Part shown: in pieces, positions 24,340-33,924 of the stretch | Position numbering within the stretch: position 1 is the stretch's first letter | Layout of the letters: the number at the start of each line of letters is the position of its first letter | NCBI RefSeq assembly: GCF_000423185.1 | Contig: NZ_AUHM01000030.1 | Span: 1 to 64,000 of the forward strand | DNA length: 64,000 nucleotides | Direction of reading: 5' to 3' | Source: Inquilinus limosus DSM 16000 | GTDB lineage: Bacteria > Pseudomonadota > Alphaproteobacteria > DSM-16000 > Inquilinaceae | Translations under genes and position numbers: made by a program | The notes under the pieces: model-generated | What the model was told of the DNA's origin: nothing | Database searches by the model: none | What the model saw: the letters and a program-made list of their open reading frames with translations, nothing else

Positions 24340-25482
24340 TTGGCCACTCACACTTCATTGCGGATGCTGGCAGGAATGCTCGCCTTGGCCTCATCGCTCA
24401 CCGCCTTCGGTCCGGCGCCGGCTGCCGCCGGCACCTTCGTCTATGTCTCCAACGCGGCGGACGGGGATATCGACGGCTATGCCATGGACAAGGCGACCGG
24501 CGCGCTGACGCCGCTCGGCAAGACCCGGGCCGGGAAGCAGGTGATGCCGATGGCGGTCAGCCCGGACAAGCGGCATCTCTACGCCGTGGTCCGGTCGCAG
24601 CCCTTCACGGTCCTGACCTATGCCATCGATCCGGCCAACGGCTCGCTGCGGCAGGAGGCGGCCGCGCCGCTGCCCGACAGCATGGCCTATGTGTCGACCG
24701 ACGCCACCGGCCGCTTCCTGTTCACGGCCTCCTACGGCGGCGACAAGGTCGCGGTGAGCCCGATCGACGCGGACGGGCTGGTCCGGTCCGAAGCGAGCCA
24801 GGTGATCCCGACCGGCAAGAACGCCCATGCGATCCGCGCCGACCGGACGAACCGCTTCGTCTACGCGACCAATCTCGGCAGCGACCAGATCGCCCAGTTC
24901 GCGTTCGACGCCGCGACCGGCCGGCTGACGCCGGATAACCCCCCGGCCGTCAAGGTGGCGGCCGGCAACGGCCCGCGCCATCCGGTCTTCTCGCCGGACG
25001 GCAAATACCTCTACGTGCTGTGCGAACTGTCCGGCAACGTCATCCGGTTCGCCGTCGACCAGGCCAAGGGCACCCTGACCGAGCTCGACAGCACCGGCAC
25101 GGTGCCGCCGGAGGCCGGGCTGGTGCCGGGCCCCCCGCCGGGGGCGCCGGCCGGCGACAAGCCGAAGATCTGGGCCGCGGACCTTCAGATCACGCCCGAC
25201 GGCCGGTTCCTCTACGCCACGGAGCGGACGACCAGCCGGATCGCCCTGCTCTCTATCGACCCCGACACCGGGAAGCCCGCCTATCTCGGCAACACCCCCA
25301 CGGAGACGCAGCCGCGCGGCATCAGGATCGATGCGAGCGGCACCTATCTCGTCGCGTCGGGCGAGAAGTCGGACCGGCTGTCGGTCTACCGGATCGACAA
25401 AGCGGGCGGCGGCCTGACGCCGGTGGGCCGTGCCCCCGTCGGCCAGGGTGCGAACTGGGTCGAGATCGTCGACCTGCCGTAG
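24340..25482 (+). CDS. Exported lactonase family protein (YbhE/6-phosphogluconolactonase-like beta-propeller)
   Basis: The product is 380 residues. TTG 24340 is chosen because GGGGAGGAAG lies about 10 bases upstream and the frame then gives a clean signal peptide (MATHTSLRMLAGMLALASSL to AAAG). The mature protein is a seven-bladed propeller with repeated VSPDKRHLYAVV, TDATGRFLFTASYGG, FSPDGKYLYVLCELSG and TPDGRFLYATERT blades, the Lactonase (PF10282) pattern. Secretion makes cytoplasmic pentose-phosphate use unlikely; it may act on an extracellular lactone or only bind. Confidence 0.87.
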   Translation: MATHTSLRMLAGMLALASSLTAFGPAPAAAGTFVYVSNAADGDIDGYAMDKATGALTPLGKTRAGKQVMPMAVSPDKRHLYAVVRSQPFTVLTYAIDPANGSLRQEAAAPLPDSMAYVSTDATGRFLFTASYGGDKVAVSPIDADGLVRSEASQVIPTGKNAHAIRADRTNRFVYATNLGSDQIAQFAFDAATGRLTPDNPPAVKVAAGNGPRHPVFSPDGKYLYVLCELSGNVIRFAVDQAKGTLTELDSTGTVPPEAGLVPGPPPGAPAGDKPKIWAADLQITPDGRFLYATERTTSRIALLSIDPDTGKPAYLGNTPTETQPRGIRIDASGTYLVASGEKSDRLSVYRIDKAGGGLTPVGRAPVGQGANWVEIVDLP

Positions 25483-25501
25483 CATCGGGCCCGGACCGTT
25501 C

Positions 25502-25588
25502 GTAGGTTGGGTTCGCGACCGCGAACCCAACATTCGACCGTTCCGGGGCATCGGTACTGTTGGGTTCGCGTGCCGCGAACCAACCTAC
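25502..25588. repeat. Pair of REP-like hairpins in inverted orientation
   Basis: The first hairpin has GTTGGGTTCGC (25506-25516) with GCGAACCCAAC (25521-25531), preceded by GTAG. The second has GTTGGGTTCGCG (25559-25570) with CGCGAACCAAC (25574-25584), followed by CTAC. The GTAG/CTAC ends make the whole a head-to-head pair, typical of dispersed REP/BIME elements. A related hairpin is at 19915-19945. Confidence 0.75.
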
Positions 25589-25702
25589 GCGCTCGCTGAC
25601 GACCCCGTTGGCGCGATCTCCGTCAGGGACAATTTGATCTAGACTGAAGTATCGGCCGCCGACGAACCGTCTCGAAGGACTGGCGGCAACGAGGGTTCAG
25701 TC

Positions 25703-26434
25703 ATGGATCGGAGACTGATATCGCTCGCCGCAGCGCTGTCTCTGCTCCCCTCCGCGGTGTCCGCGATGGACCATGCGGCGGCGCGGGAGCGGATGGTCGA
25801 GACGATCATCGACCTCGCCAGGGGCGATACGGGGCCGTTGGGGTCCGAGGGCATCGACCCGCCCGTCCTGTCGGTGATGCGCCAGGTGCCCCGGCACGAA
25901 TTCGTGCCCGACGAGTCCCGCGACAAAGCCTATGAGAACCGTCCGCTGCCGATCGGCTACGGGCAGACGATCTCCCAACCCTTTGTCGTCGCGCTCATGA
26001 CCGACCTTCTGGACCCCGGGAAGGACGGCGTCGTTCTGGAGATCGGCACCGGGTCCGGCTACCAGGCGGCCGTGCTCTCTCCCCTGGTCCGCCACGTCTA
26101 CACGATCGAGATCGTCGAACCGCTGGCCGAACGGGCGGCAGAGCGGCTGAGAGCGCTGGGCTACGACAACGTCGTCACGCGTCACGGCGACGGCTACTAC
26201 GGCTGGCCCGAGCATGGCCCATATGACGGCATCGTCGTCACCGCGGCGGCGAGCCATATCCCGCCGCCCCTGGTCAACCAGCTCAAGCCGGGCGGCCGGA
26301 TGGTGATCCCGGTCGGCCCGCCATTCATGACCCAGAACCTGATGCTGGTCACGAAGGACGGAGAGGGCAAGGTCCGCACCGAGGTTCTCCTGCCGGTCTC
26401 CTTCGTGCCTCTGACCGGCGCCGGCGCCCGCTGA
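25703..26434 (+). CDS. pcm: Exported protein-L-isoaspartate O-methyltransferase
   Basis: The product is 243 residues. A signal peptide (MDRRLISLAAALSLLPSAVS) suggests a periplasmic form, unusual for this usually cytoplasmic repair enzyme. The core has VPRHEFVPDESRDKAYENRP, PIGYGQTISQPFVVALM and SAM motif I VLEIGTGSGYQAAVL near residue 110, all typical of PIMT, which methylates isoaspartyl residues in aged proteins. GAGGG precedes the ATG. The next gene begins 4 bases after the stop, so the two are co-translated. Confidence 0.88.
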   Translation: MDRRLISLAAALSLLPSAVSAMDHAAARERMVETIIDLARGDTGPLGSEGIDPPVLSVMRQVPRHEFVPDESRDKAYENRPLPIGYGQTISQPFVVALMTDLLDPGKDGVVLEIGTGSGYQAAVLSPLVRHVYTIEIVEPLAERAAERLRALGYDNVVTRHGDGYYGWPEHGPYDGIVVTAAASHIPPPLVNQLKPGGRMVIPVGPPFMTQNLMLVTKDGEGKVRTEVLLPVSFVPLTGAGAR

Positions 26435-26438
26435 GCCC

Positions 26439-28859
26439 GTGGCGCTCCTCACCGCCATCGCCATCCTCGCGGGCGCCGCCATCGCCCTCGAGATCCTGCT
26501 GATGCGGCTCTTCTCGATCCTTCTGTGGCACCATTTCGCCTACATGATCATCAGCGTGGCGCTGCTCGGGATCGGCGCCAGCGGCACGTTCCTGGTCTTT
26601 GCCAAGAGCCTCCTGGCACGGCGGTTCACCTTGGCCTTCGCCGGGTTTGGGGTCCTGTTCGCGGTGTCTGCCGTCGGCGGCTTCGCCCTGGCGCAACGCG
26701 TGCCGTTCAACCCGCTCGAGGTGATCTGGGACGCCGGGCAGCAGGTCCGTCTCGCGCAGATCCAGCTGTTGCTGGCCCTGCCCTTCTTCGCGGTCGGCGC
26801 CGCGATCGGACTGGCCTTCATCCACAGTGCGGACCGCATCGCGAGCCTCTACCGGGCCGATCTGTTGGGCGCGGGCCTCGGCGCCATGCTGATCGTGGCG
26901 CTGCTGGTCGTCGCCTGGCCGCAGGACTGCCTGCGTCTCGTCGGCGGGCTCGGCTTCGCTGCCGCCGCATTTGCCGCCTGGGCCGGCGCCGCGCGCCGGT
27001 GGGCCATCGCGCTCGCCGCCCTCGGGGCGATCTCCATCGCCGCCTGGCCGGCGTCGTGGCTGGAACTGTCGCCCTCGCCATACAAGGGCCTGAGCCTGGC
27101 GCTGACGGCGCCCGGCGCACGGGTCGTGACGCAACGATCGAGCCCGCTCGGGCTCCTGACGGTCGTGGAGAGTCCGGTCATCCCGCTGCGGCACGCCCCG
27201 GGCCTGAGCCTCGGCGCGACGACCGAGCCGCCGCCGCAGCTCGGCATCTTCACCGACGCCGAATCCCTGACCCCGATCGTCCGCTTCAGCGGTGATCCGG
27301 GCGCGCTGGCCTATCTCGACCAGCAGACGATGGCGCTGCCCTTTCATCTGCTGGAGCGCCCGCACGCGCTCATCCTGGGCGCCGGCGGCGGTGCCGACGT
27401 GCTGCGGGCGCTGCTTCACGAGGCGCGGCATGTCGATGCCGTCGAGCTCAACCCGGCGCTGCTCGATCTGGTGCGGGACGACCTCTCCGACTTCGCCGGA
27501 GGGGTCTATGGCCGTGCCGATGTGACGCTTCACGCCGCCGAAGCGCGCAGCTTCGTCGAGGCGAGCCGGGACCGGCGATGGGACCTGATCCAGGTGGCGC
27601 TTCTCGACTCCTTCATCGCCGCCGCTGCCGGCGTCCAGGCGCTGGGCGAGACCGGGCTCTACACGGTCGAGGCCCTGCAGGCCTATCTGCGGCACCTCGC
27701 CCCGGGCGGCGTGCTGGCCGCCACCCGCTGGGTGCGGTCGCCGCCGCGCGACGCGGTCAAGCTCTTCGCCACCGCCGTGCTGGCGCTGGAAGCCATGGGC
27801 GTGCGGACGCCTGGCGACAGGCTCGCCATGATCCACGGCTGGGACACGGCGACGCTTCTGATCAAGAACGGGTCCCTCACAGCCGCCGACGTCGCGGCGA
27901 TCCGGGCGTTCGCGGAGGCCCGCGCCTTCGACGTCGCCTGGTATCCCGGGATGTCGGCCGCGGAAGCGAACCGCTTCACCCGTCTCGCCGAACCATCCCT
28001 CCACGAGGTCGCCGCGGCGCTGCTCGGACCGGCCCGCCAGCGTTTCCTCGACGACTACAGCTTCGACATCGCCCCTGCCACCGACGACCGGCCGTACTTC
28101 TTCCGCTTCGTCAAATGGCGGCTGCTGCCGGAGCTCTGGGCGCTGCGCGGCCGGGGCGGGCTGACCCAGGCGGACGCCGGCTACCTCGTGGTCCTGGCCG
28201 CGCTGCCGCTGTCGGCGGCGGCCGGACTCGCCCTGATCCTGCTGCCGCTCTCGATCCTGCGTCCCAGGTCCGCCGGGGGCGGAGCGTTGGCGCGGTGGCG
28301 GGTGGCGATCTATTTCCTGATGCTCGGCTTCGCGTTCATCTTCATCGAGATCAGCTTCATTCAGCGATTCACCCTGTTCATCGGCCACCCGCTCGCGGCC
28401 GTCGCCGTGGTGCTCGCGGCCTTCCTCGTCTTCGCCGGGCTGGGCAGCGGCCTCTCCCGGCGACTGTCGCGGCATCGGCCTCTCGCGGTCGCGATCGCCG
28501 TGGCCGGCATCGCTTCCCTTGCCGGTCTCTACCTCATCGCGCTGCCTTTCGTGTTCACGGGGCTCGCCGCCCTCCCGGTCTTCGCCAAGGCGGCGGTCGC
28601 GGTCCTGCTGATCGCGCCCCTGGGCTTCGCCATGGGCCTGCCTTTCCCGCTCGGCCTCGGGCGGGTGGCGGCGGAGACGCCAGGGCTGATGCCCTGGGCC
28701 TGGGGCATCAACGGCTGCGCCTCGGTGGTCGGCGCCGTCCTCGCCAGCATCCTGGCCATGCATCTCGGCTTCACCATCGTCGTCGGCCTGGCGCTGACGC
28801 TTTACGCCGTCGGTGCGGCGGTCTTCTTCCTGCCGGCTTCGGGTCGCCCATCGCAGTAG
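26439..28859 (+). CDS. Polytopic membrane protein with a spermidine-synthase-like domain
   Basis: The product is 806 residues; GTG 26439 opens MALLTAIAILAGAAIALEIL. About six membrane helices come first (1-200), then a soluble spermidine-synthase-like Rossmann domain with ALILGAGGGADVLRALLHEA near residue 309 and a helical portion with VDAVELNPALLDLVRDDLSD, then about six more helices (590-800) ending in AVFFLPASGRPSQ. Similar membrane-embedded spermidine-synthase-like proteins exist, but their reaction is not known and polyamine synthesis should not be assumed. Tight coupling to the exported isoaspartyl methyltransferase suggests both act at or across the inner membrane. Confidence 0.82.
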   Translation: MALLTAIAILAGAAIALEILLMRLFSILLWHHFAYMIISVALLGIGASGTFLVFAKSLLARRFTLAFAGFGVLFAVSAVGGFALAQRVPFNPLEVIWDAGQQVRLAQIQLLLALPFFAVGAAIGLAFIHSADRIASLYRADLLGAGLGAMLIVALLVVAWPQDCLRLVGGLGFAAAAFAAWAGAARRWAIALAALGAISIAAWPASWLELSPSPYKGLSLALTAPGARVVTQRSSPLGLLTVVESPVIPLRHAPGLSLGATTEPPPQLGIFTDAESLTPIVRFSGDPGALAYLDQQTMALPFHLLERPHALILGAGGGADVLRALLHEARHVDAVELNPALLDLVRDDLSDFAGGVYGRADVTLHAAEARSFVEASRDRRWDLIQVALLDSFIAAAAGVQALGETGLYTVEALQAYLRHLAPGGVLAATRWVRSPPRDAVKLFATAVLALEAMGVRTPGDRLAMIHGWDTATLLIKNGSLTAADVAAIRAFAEARAFDVAWYPGMSAAEANRFTRLAEPSLHEVAAALLGPARQRFLDDYSFDIAPATDDRPYFFRFVKWRLLPELWALRGRGGLTQADAGYLVVLAALPLSAAAGLALILLPLSILRPRSAGGGALARWRVAIYFLMLGFAFIFIEISFIQRFTLFIGHPLAAVAVVLAAFLVFAGLGSGLSRRLSRHRPLAVAIAVAGIASLAGLYLIALPFVFTGLAALPVFAKAAVAVLLIAPLGFAMGLPFPLGLGRVAAETPGLMPWAWGINGCASVVGAVLASILAMHLGFTIVVGLALTLYAVGAAVFFLPASGRPSQ

Positions 28860-28940
28860 GAGCGCCGCTGGCCGGGACGGCCGAGCGCGCGGCTCTTCGC
28901 ATCCACCACCGCCATCGGGACGATATGCATCCTGCCGAGC

Positions 28941-29345
28941 TCAGCGACGGTACGGGATGAGCCCGCGCAGGCGATCGTCCCTGAGATAGAGGCCGCCCCA
29001 GAGCATGATGCCCAGATAGACGCCAAAGAGCGTGTGGCTGAAGAGAGGGCTGCCGATGCGCGCATGGGTGGCGACCGTACCGCCGAGATAGGCCGTGAGG
29101 AGCACGGCGCCGAGCACGGCTGTCCGCGGCAGCGCATAGAGCGCGGTGCAGATCAGCAGGATGATCCCGAGCGGGACGACGCTCGCGGCCGGCCAGCCGA
29201 TCTGCGCGGTGGTGTCCAGCACGACGGGCAGCCGCAGCAGCTTCATCGCCGCATCCATCAGCAGGAAGAGGATCACGAGCGTGCTCAGGCCATGGCCGGC
29301 CCAACGCATCCGTTTCGAGGCGGTCTCCGCGGCCGTGGCGGTCAT
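28941..29345 (-). CDS. DoxX-like small membrane protein
   Basis: The product is 134 residues with four hydrophobic helices (about 18-35, 50-70, 75-92, 103-120), opening MTATAAETASKRMRWAGHGL. The phrases TLVILFLLMDAAMKLL and WPAASVVPLGIILLICTALY fit the DoxX-like family, whose role is unclear (linked to redox or membrane stress in some species). GGAGAAG precedes the ATG. It follows the DUF4287 gene by 11 bases in one operon. Confidence 0.8.
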   Translation of the reverse strand: MTATAAETASKRMRWAGHGLSTLVILFLLMDAAMKLLRLPVVLDTTAQIGWPAASVVPLGIILLICTALYALPRTAVLGAVLLTAYLGGTVATHARIGSPLFSHTLFGVYLGIMLWGGLYLRDDRLRGLIPYRR

Positions 29346-29356
29346 GCGTCTTCTCC

Positions 29357-29584
29357 CTATGTCCTCGCGGCATCCGAGCCTTTGAGGACGGCGTAGATCG
29401 CCATGGCGTGACCGTGGCCGAGCTCGAACTCATCCTTGAGCCACTGCGCGATCTCGCCCGCCCTGACGCCGTTCTTCAGCCGGCCGTGTCGGGTGAAACC
29501 CTTCTGATCTGCCAGCGTCTTGAAATCGTCGGCGCTCTTGCCCGTCTTTGCTTTGATATTGTCGAGATAAGCCTGGAACGACAT
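29357..29584 (-). CDS. DUF4287 domain protein
   Basis: The product is 75 residues: MSFQAYLDNIKAKTGKSADD then LADQKGFTRHGRLKNGVRAG and IAQWLKDEFELGHGHAMAIY. This is the compact helical DUF4287 domain, often found alone or joined to DUF5655 domains; function is unknown. GAGGGG precedes the ATG. It is the first gene of a two-gene operon with the DoxX-like protein and is divergent from a LysR regulator 150 bp away. Confidence 0.87.
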   Translation of the reverse strand: MSFQAYLDNIKAKTGKSADDFKTLADQKGFTRHGRLKNGVRAGEIAQWLKDEFELGHGHAMAIYAVLKGSDAART

Positions 29585-29734
29585 CGATCACCCCTCGCGA
29601 TTCAGCTGAAGAAGAGGAAGACAGAGGTCCGCTCGGATCACGGCTGATACAGGGAGCCTCCAGGCTAGGCCATCCCGGGTTCGTTGATAATACGATATGC
29701 GGACCATACACTCTCCAGCAAACCGGGAGAACGG

Positions 29735-30628
29735 ATGGGCCGCCTTCGAGACCTGGAGACGTTCATCGCCATTGTCGAGAGCGGCAGCCTGACGGCGGCC
29801 GCTCGCCGGCTGAGGCGTCCGCTCCAGTCGGTCAGCCGATCGCTCTCCGTGCTGGAGCGCAGCATCGGCGTCGAGCTCGTCCGCCGCACCACGCGGCAGC
29901 TGAATCCGACGGAAGCCGGGATCGAGTTCTACAGCCGCGCGAAACCGGCGGTGGCGGAAATCAACGAGGCGACGCTGCAAGCCGGCAATCGCCGGATCGA
30001 GCCTGCGGGCCTGCTGCGCATCGGCGCGCCGGTGTTCTTCGCCCCCGCCTACATCGTGCCCGCGGTGGCGGACTTCATCGCACGGCACCCGCACGTCGAA
30101 CTGGACCTGAAGCTGTCCGACAGGTTCGCCGACCTCGTCGAGGAGCAGCTCGACCTGGCCGTCAGGATCGGAGAGCTGCAGGACGCGGACCTGAAGGCGA
30201 GGCGCCTCGGCGAACTCCGCCGCGTCTTCTTCGGCGCGCCCTCCTATTTCGCGAAGAACGGCCGGCCCGACCACCCGACCGCCCTGCTGCGGCATCAATG
30301 CGTCGTGCGGTCGGTGGGGCCGAACGACAGCCGCTGGCCGTACAAGGACCGAGACACGGTCAGGACCGTGCAGGTGACGGGCCGGTTCCGGGCCGACCAC
30401 GGCGCTTCGATGTATGCCGCCGTCACCGCCGGAATGGGGATCGGCTTCACGCCGCTATGGCAGATCCGCCGGCTCGTCGACGACGGGCAGGTCGAGCTCA
30501 TCCTCGTCGACCATGAGCCGCCGCCGGTGCCGATCCAAGTGGTGTGGCCGGGCAGCAAGCTGATGCCGGCGAAGACCAGGCTGTTCATCGACCTTCTCGC
30601 CGATCACCTGAGGAATGCGCGGCTGTAG
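29735..30628 (+). CDS. LysR family transcriptional regulator
   Basis: The product is 297 residues. Met 29735 (MGRLRDLETFIAIVESGSLT) is chosen because GGGAGA precedes it; an upstream in-frame ATG at 29684 would add 17 unconserved residues. The winged helix is at about 5-60 (AARRLRRPLQSVSRSLSVLE), and the effector domain is of the CrgA-like type. Probable targets are the divergent DUF4287/DoxX genes. The intergenic sequence includes ATACGATATGCGGACCATA-like AT-rich half-sites near 29690-29708. It converges on the RND operon (26-bp gap). Confidence 0.9.
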   Translation: MGRLRDLETFIAIVESGSLTAAARRLRRPLQSVSRSLSVLERSIGVELVRRTTRQLNPTEAGIEFYSRAKPAVAEINEATLQAGNRRIEPAGLLRIGAPVFFAPAYIVPAVADFIARHPHVELDLKLSDRFADLVEEQLDLAVRIGELQDADLKARRLGELRRVFFGAPSYFAKNGRPDHPTALLRHQCVVRSVGPNDSRWPYKDRDTVRTVQVTGRFRADHGASMYAAVTAGMGIGFTPLWQIRRLVDDGQVELILVDHEPPPVPIQVVWPGSKLMPAKTRLFIDLLADHLRNARL

Positions 30629-30654
30629 CGATGATGCCGGATCGGCCGGTGCCC

Positions 30655-33600
30655 CTACTCCGCCGCCTGCGGCCCGCCGGCGAGGCGCGGGAAGGCTCGG
30701 TGCCAGTGCCCACGCGCCCATAAGCGGAACCGGTCGAGCACCAGGTACAGCACCGGGGTGGTGTAGAGCGTCAGCAGCTGGCTGACGACGAGGCCGCCGA
30801 CGATGGCGATGCCGAGCGGCTGGCGCAGTTCGCTGCCCGCGCCGAAGCCGACCGCCAGCGGGATGGCGCCGAAGATCGCCGCCATCGTCGTCATCAGGAT
30901 CGGGCGGAAACGCAGCAGGCTGGCCTCGAGGATCGCCTCGCGCGGAGGGAGGCCGCGGCTGCGCTCCGCCTCCAGCGCGAAGTCGATCATCATGATCGCG
31001 TTCTTCTTGACGATGCCGATCAAGAGGATGACGCCGATCATCGCGATCAGGCTGAACTCGGTGCCGAACAGCATCAACGCCAGCACCGCCCCGACCCCGG
31101 CCGAGGGCAGGGTCGAGAGGATGGTGATGGGGTGGATCGTGCTCTCGTACAGGATGCCGAGTACGATGTAGACCGCGGCCAGCGCCGCCAGGATCAGCAC
31201 CGGCTCGTCGCGCAGCGAGCTCTGGAACACCTGGGCCGTGCCCTGGAAGCTGCCATGGATGGTGGCGGGCACGTGCAGCTCGACCATCGCCTGCTGCACC
31301 GCCGCCGCGGCATCGCCGAGGGATTTGCCCGGCGCCAGGTTGAACGAGATGGTGGTCGCCGCGAACAGGCCCTGGTGGTTGACCGAGAGCGGCGTGTTGC
31401 CGGGGCCGGTATGGCTGATCGCCGACAGCGGCACCATCGTCTCCTGCACGGTGCTGACCGCAGCGCCGCTGGAGGTGCCCTTGCGGCCGGCATTGGCCAG
31501 CGCGTTGGTGGCGGCGTTGGCGGCCGACTGCGCCACCTCGCTGACGGTGCCGGAGCCGATCGTGCGGCCCGCCGCATTGGTGCCGGCGGTGCCGCTGGCG
31601 CTGCCGCCCGAGGTGCTGACGTACAGGTCCTTCAGCATCTCCGGGCTCTGCCAGTATTGCGGCGCCACCTCCATCACCACGTGGTACTGGTTGATGGCGC
31701 TGTAGATGGTCGAGACCTGGCGCTGGCCGAAGGCGTCGTAGAGGGTGTTGTCGATCTGCTGCGGCGTGATGCCGAGCCGCGAGGCGGTGTCGCGGTCAAT
31801 GACGATGTCGGTCTCCAGCCCCTTCTGCTGCTGGTCGGAGTTGACGTCGGCCAGAACCGGGCTCTGCTGCAGCGCCTGTACCAGCTTCGGCCCCCATTCC
31901 TGCAACTCCTGTGAGGAGTCCGACTGCAGCGTGTATTGGTAGGCGGCGTTGCTTTGCCGGCCGCCGGCGCGGATGTCCTGGGCCGAGACCAGGAACAGGC
32001 GGACGCCCGGCACCACGGCCAGCCTGCCGCGCATCCGGGCGATCACCTCGTTGTCGCTGACGCCGCGCTGAGGCAGCGGCTTCAGCGTGACGAAGACCTG
32101 GCCGGTGTTGGTCTGCGACCGGCCGCCGCCCCCGCCGCCGGTGAAGCCGACGACGCTCTCCACCGCCGGGTCGGCGCGGACGATATCCATCAGCTGCGCC
32201 AGCTTCTGCTGCATCAGCTGGAACGAGATGCTCTGGTCCGCGACGATGCCGCCGACCAGCCGGCCGGTGCTCTGCTGCGGGAAGAAGCCCTCGGGGATGA
32301 CCGCGAAGAGGGCGATGTTGAGGCAGACCACGCCGAACAGCACCAGGATGACGAAGCCGCTGTGCCGCAGCGCCCAGGCGAGCGTCCGCTCATAGACCCG
32401 CAGCGTCCGGGTCAGCAGGCCGGGGCCGCGGCCCGCCGGGCGCGGCCGGCGGCGCAGCAGCAGGGCGCACAGCATCGGCGTGGCGGTCAGCGAGATCGCC
32501 ATCGACACGGCGATGGCGACCGAGAGCGTCAGCGCGAACTCCCGGAAGATGCGGCCGACCAGCCCGCCCATCAGCAGGATCGGCAGGAACACCGCGACCA
32601 GCGAGATGCTGATCGACAGCACGGTGAAGCCGACCTCGCGCGCGCCGCGCAGCGCCGCCTGGCGCCGCGGCATGCCGGCCTCGACATGGCGGGCGATGTT
32701 CTCCAGCACCACGATGGCGTCGTCGACGACGAAGCCGGTGGCGATGGTCAGCGCCATCAGCGACAGGTTGTCGAGGCTGTAGCCCAGAAGGTACATCGCC
32801 CCGAAGGTGCCGATGATCGAGACCGGCACCGCCACTGCGGGGACGATGGCGGCGCGCGGGTCGCGCAGGAAGGCGAAGACCACCAGCATCACCAGCGCGA
32901 CCGAGATCAGAAGCGTGAGCTGGGTGTCGTTCAGCGAGGCGCGGATGGTCCCGGTGCGGTCGGCGGCCGGGGTGATCTCGATGTCCCTGGGCATCGCCGC
33001 GCGCAGATGCGGCAGCTCGGTCTTCACTCGGTCGACCGTGTCGATGATGTTGGCCCCGGGCTCGCGGAACAGCAGCACCAGCACCGCGGGCTGGCCGTCG
33101 GCCAGGCCAGCGTTGCGCAGGTCCTCGACCGAATCCACCACCTCGGCCACGTCCGACAGCCGCACCGCTGCGCCGTTGCGGTATGCGATCACCAGCGGCC
33201 TGTAGTCCTCGGCCCGGCTGGCCTGGTCGTTGCTGGTGATCTGGAAATGCCGTCCGGCCTCCTCGATCGCGCCCTTCGGGCTGTTGGCGTTGGCCGCCGC
33301 CAGCGCCGCGCGGACGTCCTCGAGCCCGATGCCGTAGCGGGCCAGCGCCTGGGGGTTCAACTCGACCCGCACCGCCGGCAGCGCGGCGCCGCCCAGCGTC
33401 ACGTTGCCGATGCCCTCGATCTGCGACAGGCGCTGCTGCAGCACGTTGCTGGCGGCGTCGTAGATCTGGCCGCGGGTCAGGGTCTTCGAGGTCAGGGCCA
33501 GGATCAGCACCGGCGCGTCGGACGGGTTGACCTTGCGGTAGGTCGGGTTGCTGCGCAGCGCCGCCGGCAGGTCGGCCCGGGCCGCGTTGATCGCCGCCTG

Positions 33601-33924
33601 CACGTCGCGCGCGGCGCCGTCGATGTCACGGTCGAGGCCGAATTGCAGCGTGATCCGGGCCTGGCCGACCGAGCTCTGCGACGTCATCTCGGTGACGTCG
33701 GCGATGGCGCCGAGATGCCGCTCCAGCGGGCTCGCCACCGTGGCCGCCACCGTCTCCGGGCTGGCGCCGGGCAGCGAGGCGGTGACCGAGATGGTCGGGA
33801 AGTCGACCTGGGGCAGGGGCGACACCGGCAGCTGCAGATAGGCGAAGAGGCCGGCCAGGACGATGCCGAGGGTCAGCAGCGTGGTCGCCACCGGCCGGGC
33901 GATGAAGGGGGCGGAGAGGTTCAC
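30655..33924 (-). CDS. mdtC: RND efflux pump inner-membrane subunit (MdtC-like)
   Basis: The product is 1089 residues. GTG 33924 opens [20 protein letters not shown] and overlaps the upstream pump gene's stop by 4 bases (GTGA). Twelve membrane helices and two large periplasmic loops are evident. [20 protein letters not shown] is the conserved helix-4 region with the paired Asp of proton relay. The family is usually about 1025-1040 residues; the excess is an Ala/Gly/Ser-rich insertion at about 770-830 ([20 protein letters not shown] onward) in the second periplasmic loop. With the gene at 33921-37037 it should form a mixed MdtB/MdtC trimer. Substrates could be bile-salt or novobiocin-like compounds, by analogy with E. 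coli. Confidence 0.92.
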   Translation of the reverse strand: MNLSAPFIARPVATTLLTLGIVLAGLFAYLQLPVSPLPQVDFPTISVTASLPGASPETVAATVASPLERHLGAIADVTEMTSQSSVGQARITLQFGLDRDIDGAARDVQAAINAARADLPAALRSNPTYRKVNPSDAPVLILALTSKTLTRGQIYDAASNVLQQRLSQIEGIGNVTLGGAALPAVRVELNPQALARYGIGLEDVRAALAAANANSPKGAIEEAGRHFQITSNDQASRAEDYRPLVIAYRNGAAVRLSDVAEVVDSVEDLRNAGLADGQPAVLVLLFREPGANIIDTVDRVKTELPHLRAAMPRDIEITPAADRTGTIRASLNDTQLTLLISVALVMLVVFAFLRDPRAAIVPAVAVPVSIIGTFGAMYLLGYSLDNLSLMALTIATGFVVDDAIVVLENIARHVEAGMPRRQAALRGAREVGFTVLSISISLVAVFLPILLMGGLVGRIFREFALTLSVAIAVSMAISLTATPMLCALLLRRRPRPAGRGPGLLTRTLRVYERTLAWALRHSGFVILVLFGVVCLNIALFAVIPEGFFPQQSTGRLVGGIVADQSISFQLMQQKLAQLMDIVRADPAVESVVGFTGGGGGGRSQTNTGQVFVTLKPLPQRGVSDNEVIARMRGRLAVVPGVRLFLVSAQDIRAGGRQSNAAYQYTLQSDSSQELQEWGPKLVQALQQSPVLADVNSDQQQKGLETDIVIDRDTASRLGITPQQIDNTLYDAFGQRQVSTIYSAINQYHVVMEVAPQYWQSPEMLKDLYVSTSGGSASGTAGTNAAGRTIGSGTVSEVAQSAANAATNALANAGRKGTSSGAAVSTVQETMVPLSAISHTGPGNTPLSVNHQGLFAATTISFNLAPGKSLGDAAAAVQQAMVELHVPATIHGSFQGTAQVFQSSLRDEPVLILAALAAVYIVLGILYESTIHPITILSTLPSAGVGAVLALMLFGTEFSLIAMIGVILLIGIVKKNAIMMIDFALEAERSRGLPPREAILEASLLRFRPILMTTMAAIFGAIPLAVGFGAGSELRQPLGIAIVGGLVVSQLLTLYTTPVLYLVLDRFRLWARGHWHRAFPRLAGGPQAAE

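Noticed and set aside
26349-28763. 804-residue antisense frame over the membrane spermidine-synthase-like gene
   Set aside because: Composition is Arg/Glu/Gln-rich and non-native, and the sense frame has clear helices and a Rossmann motif.
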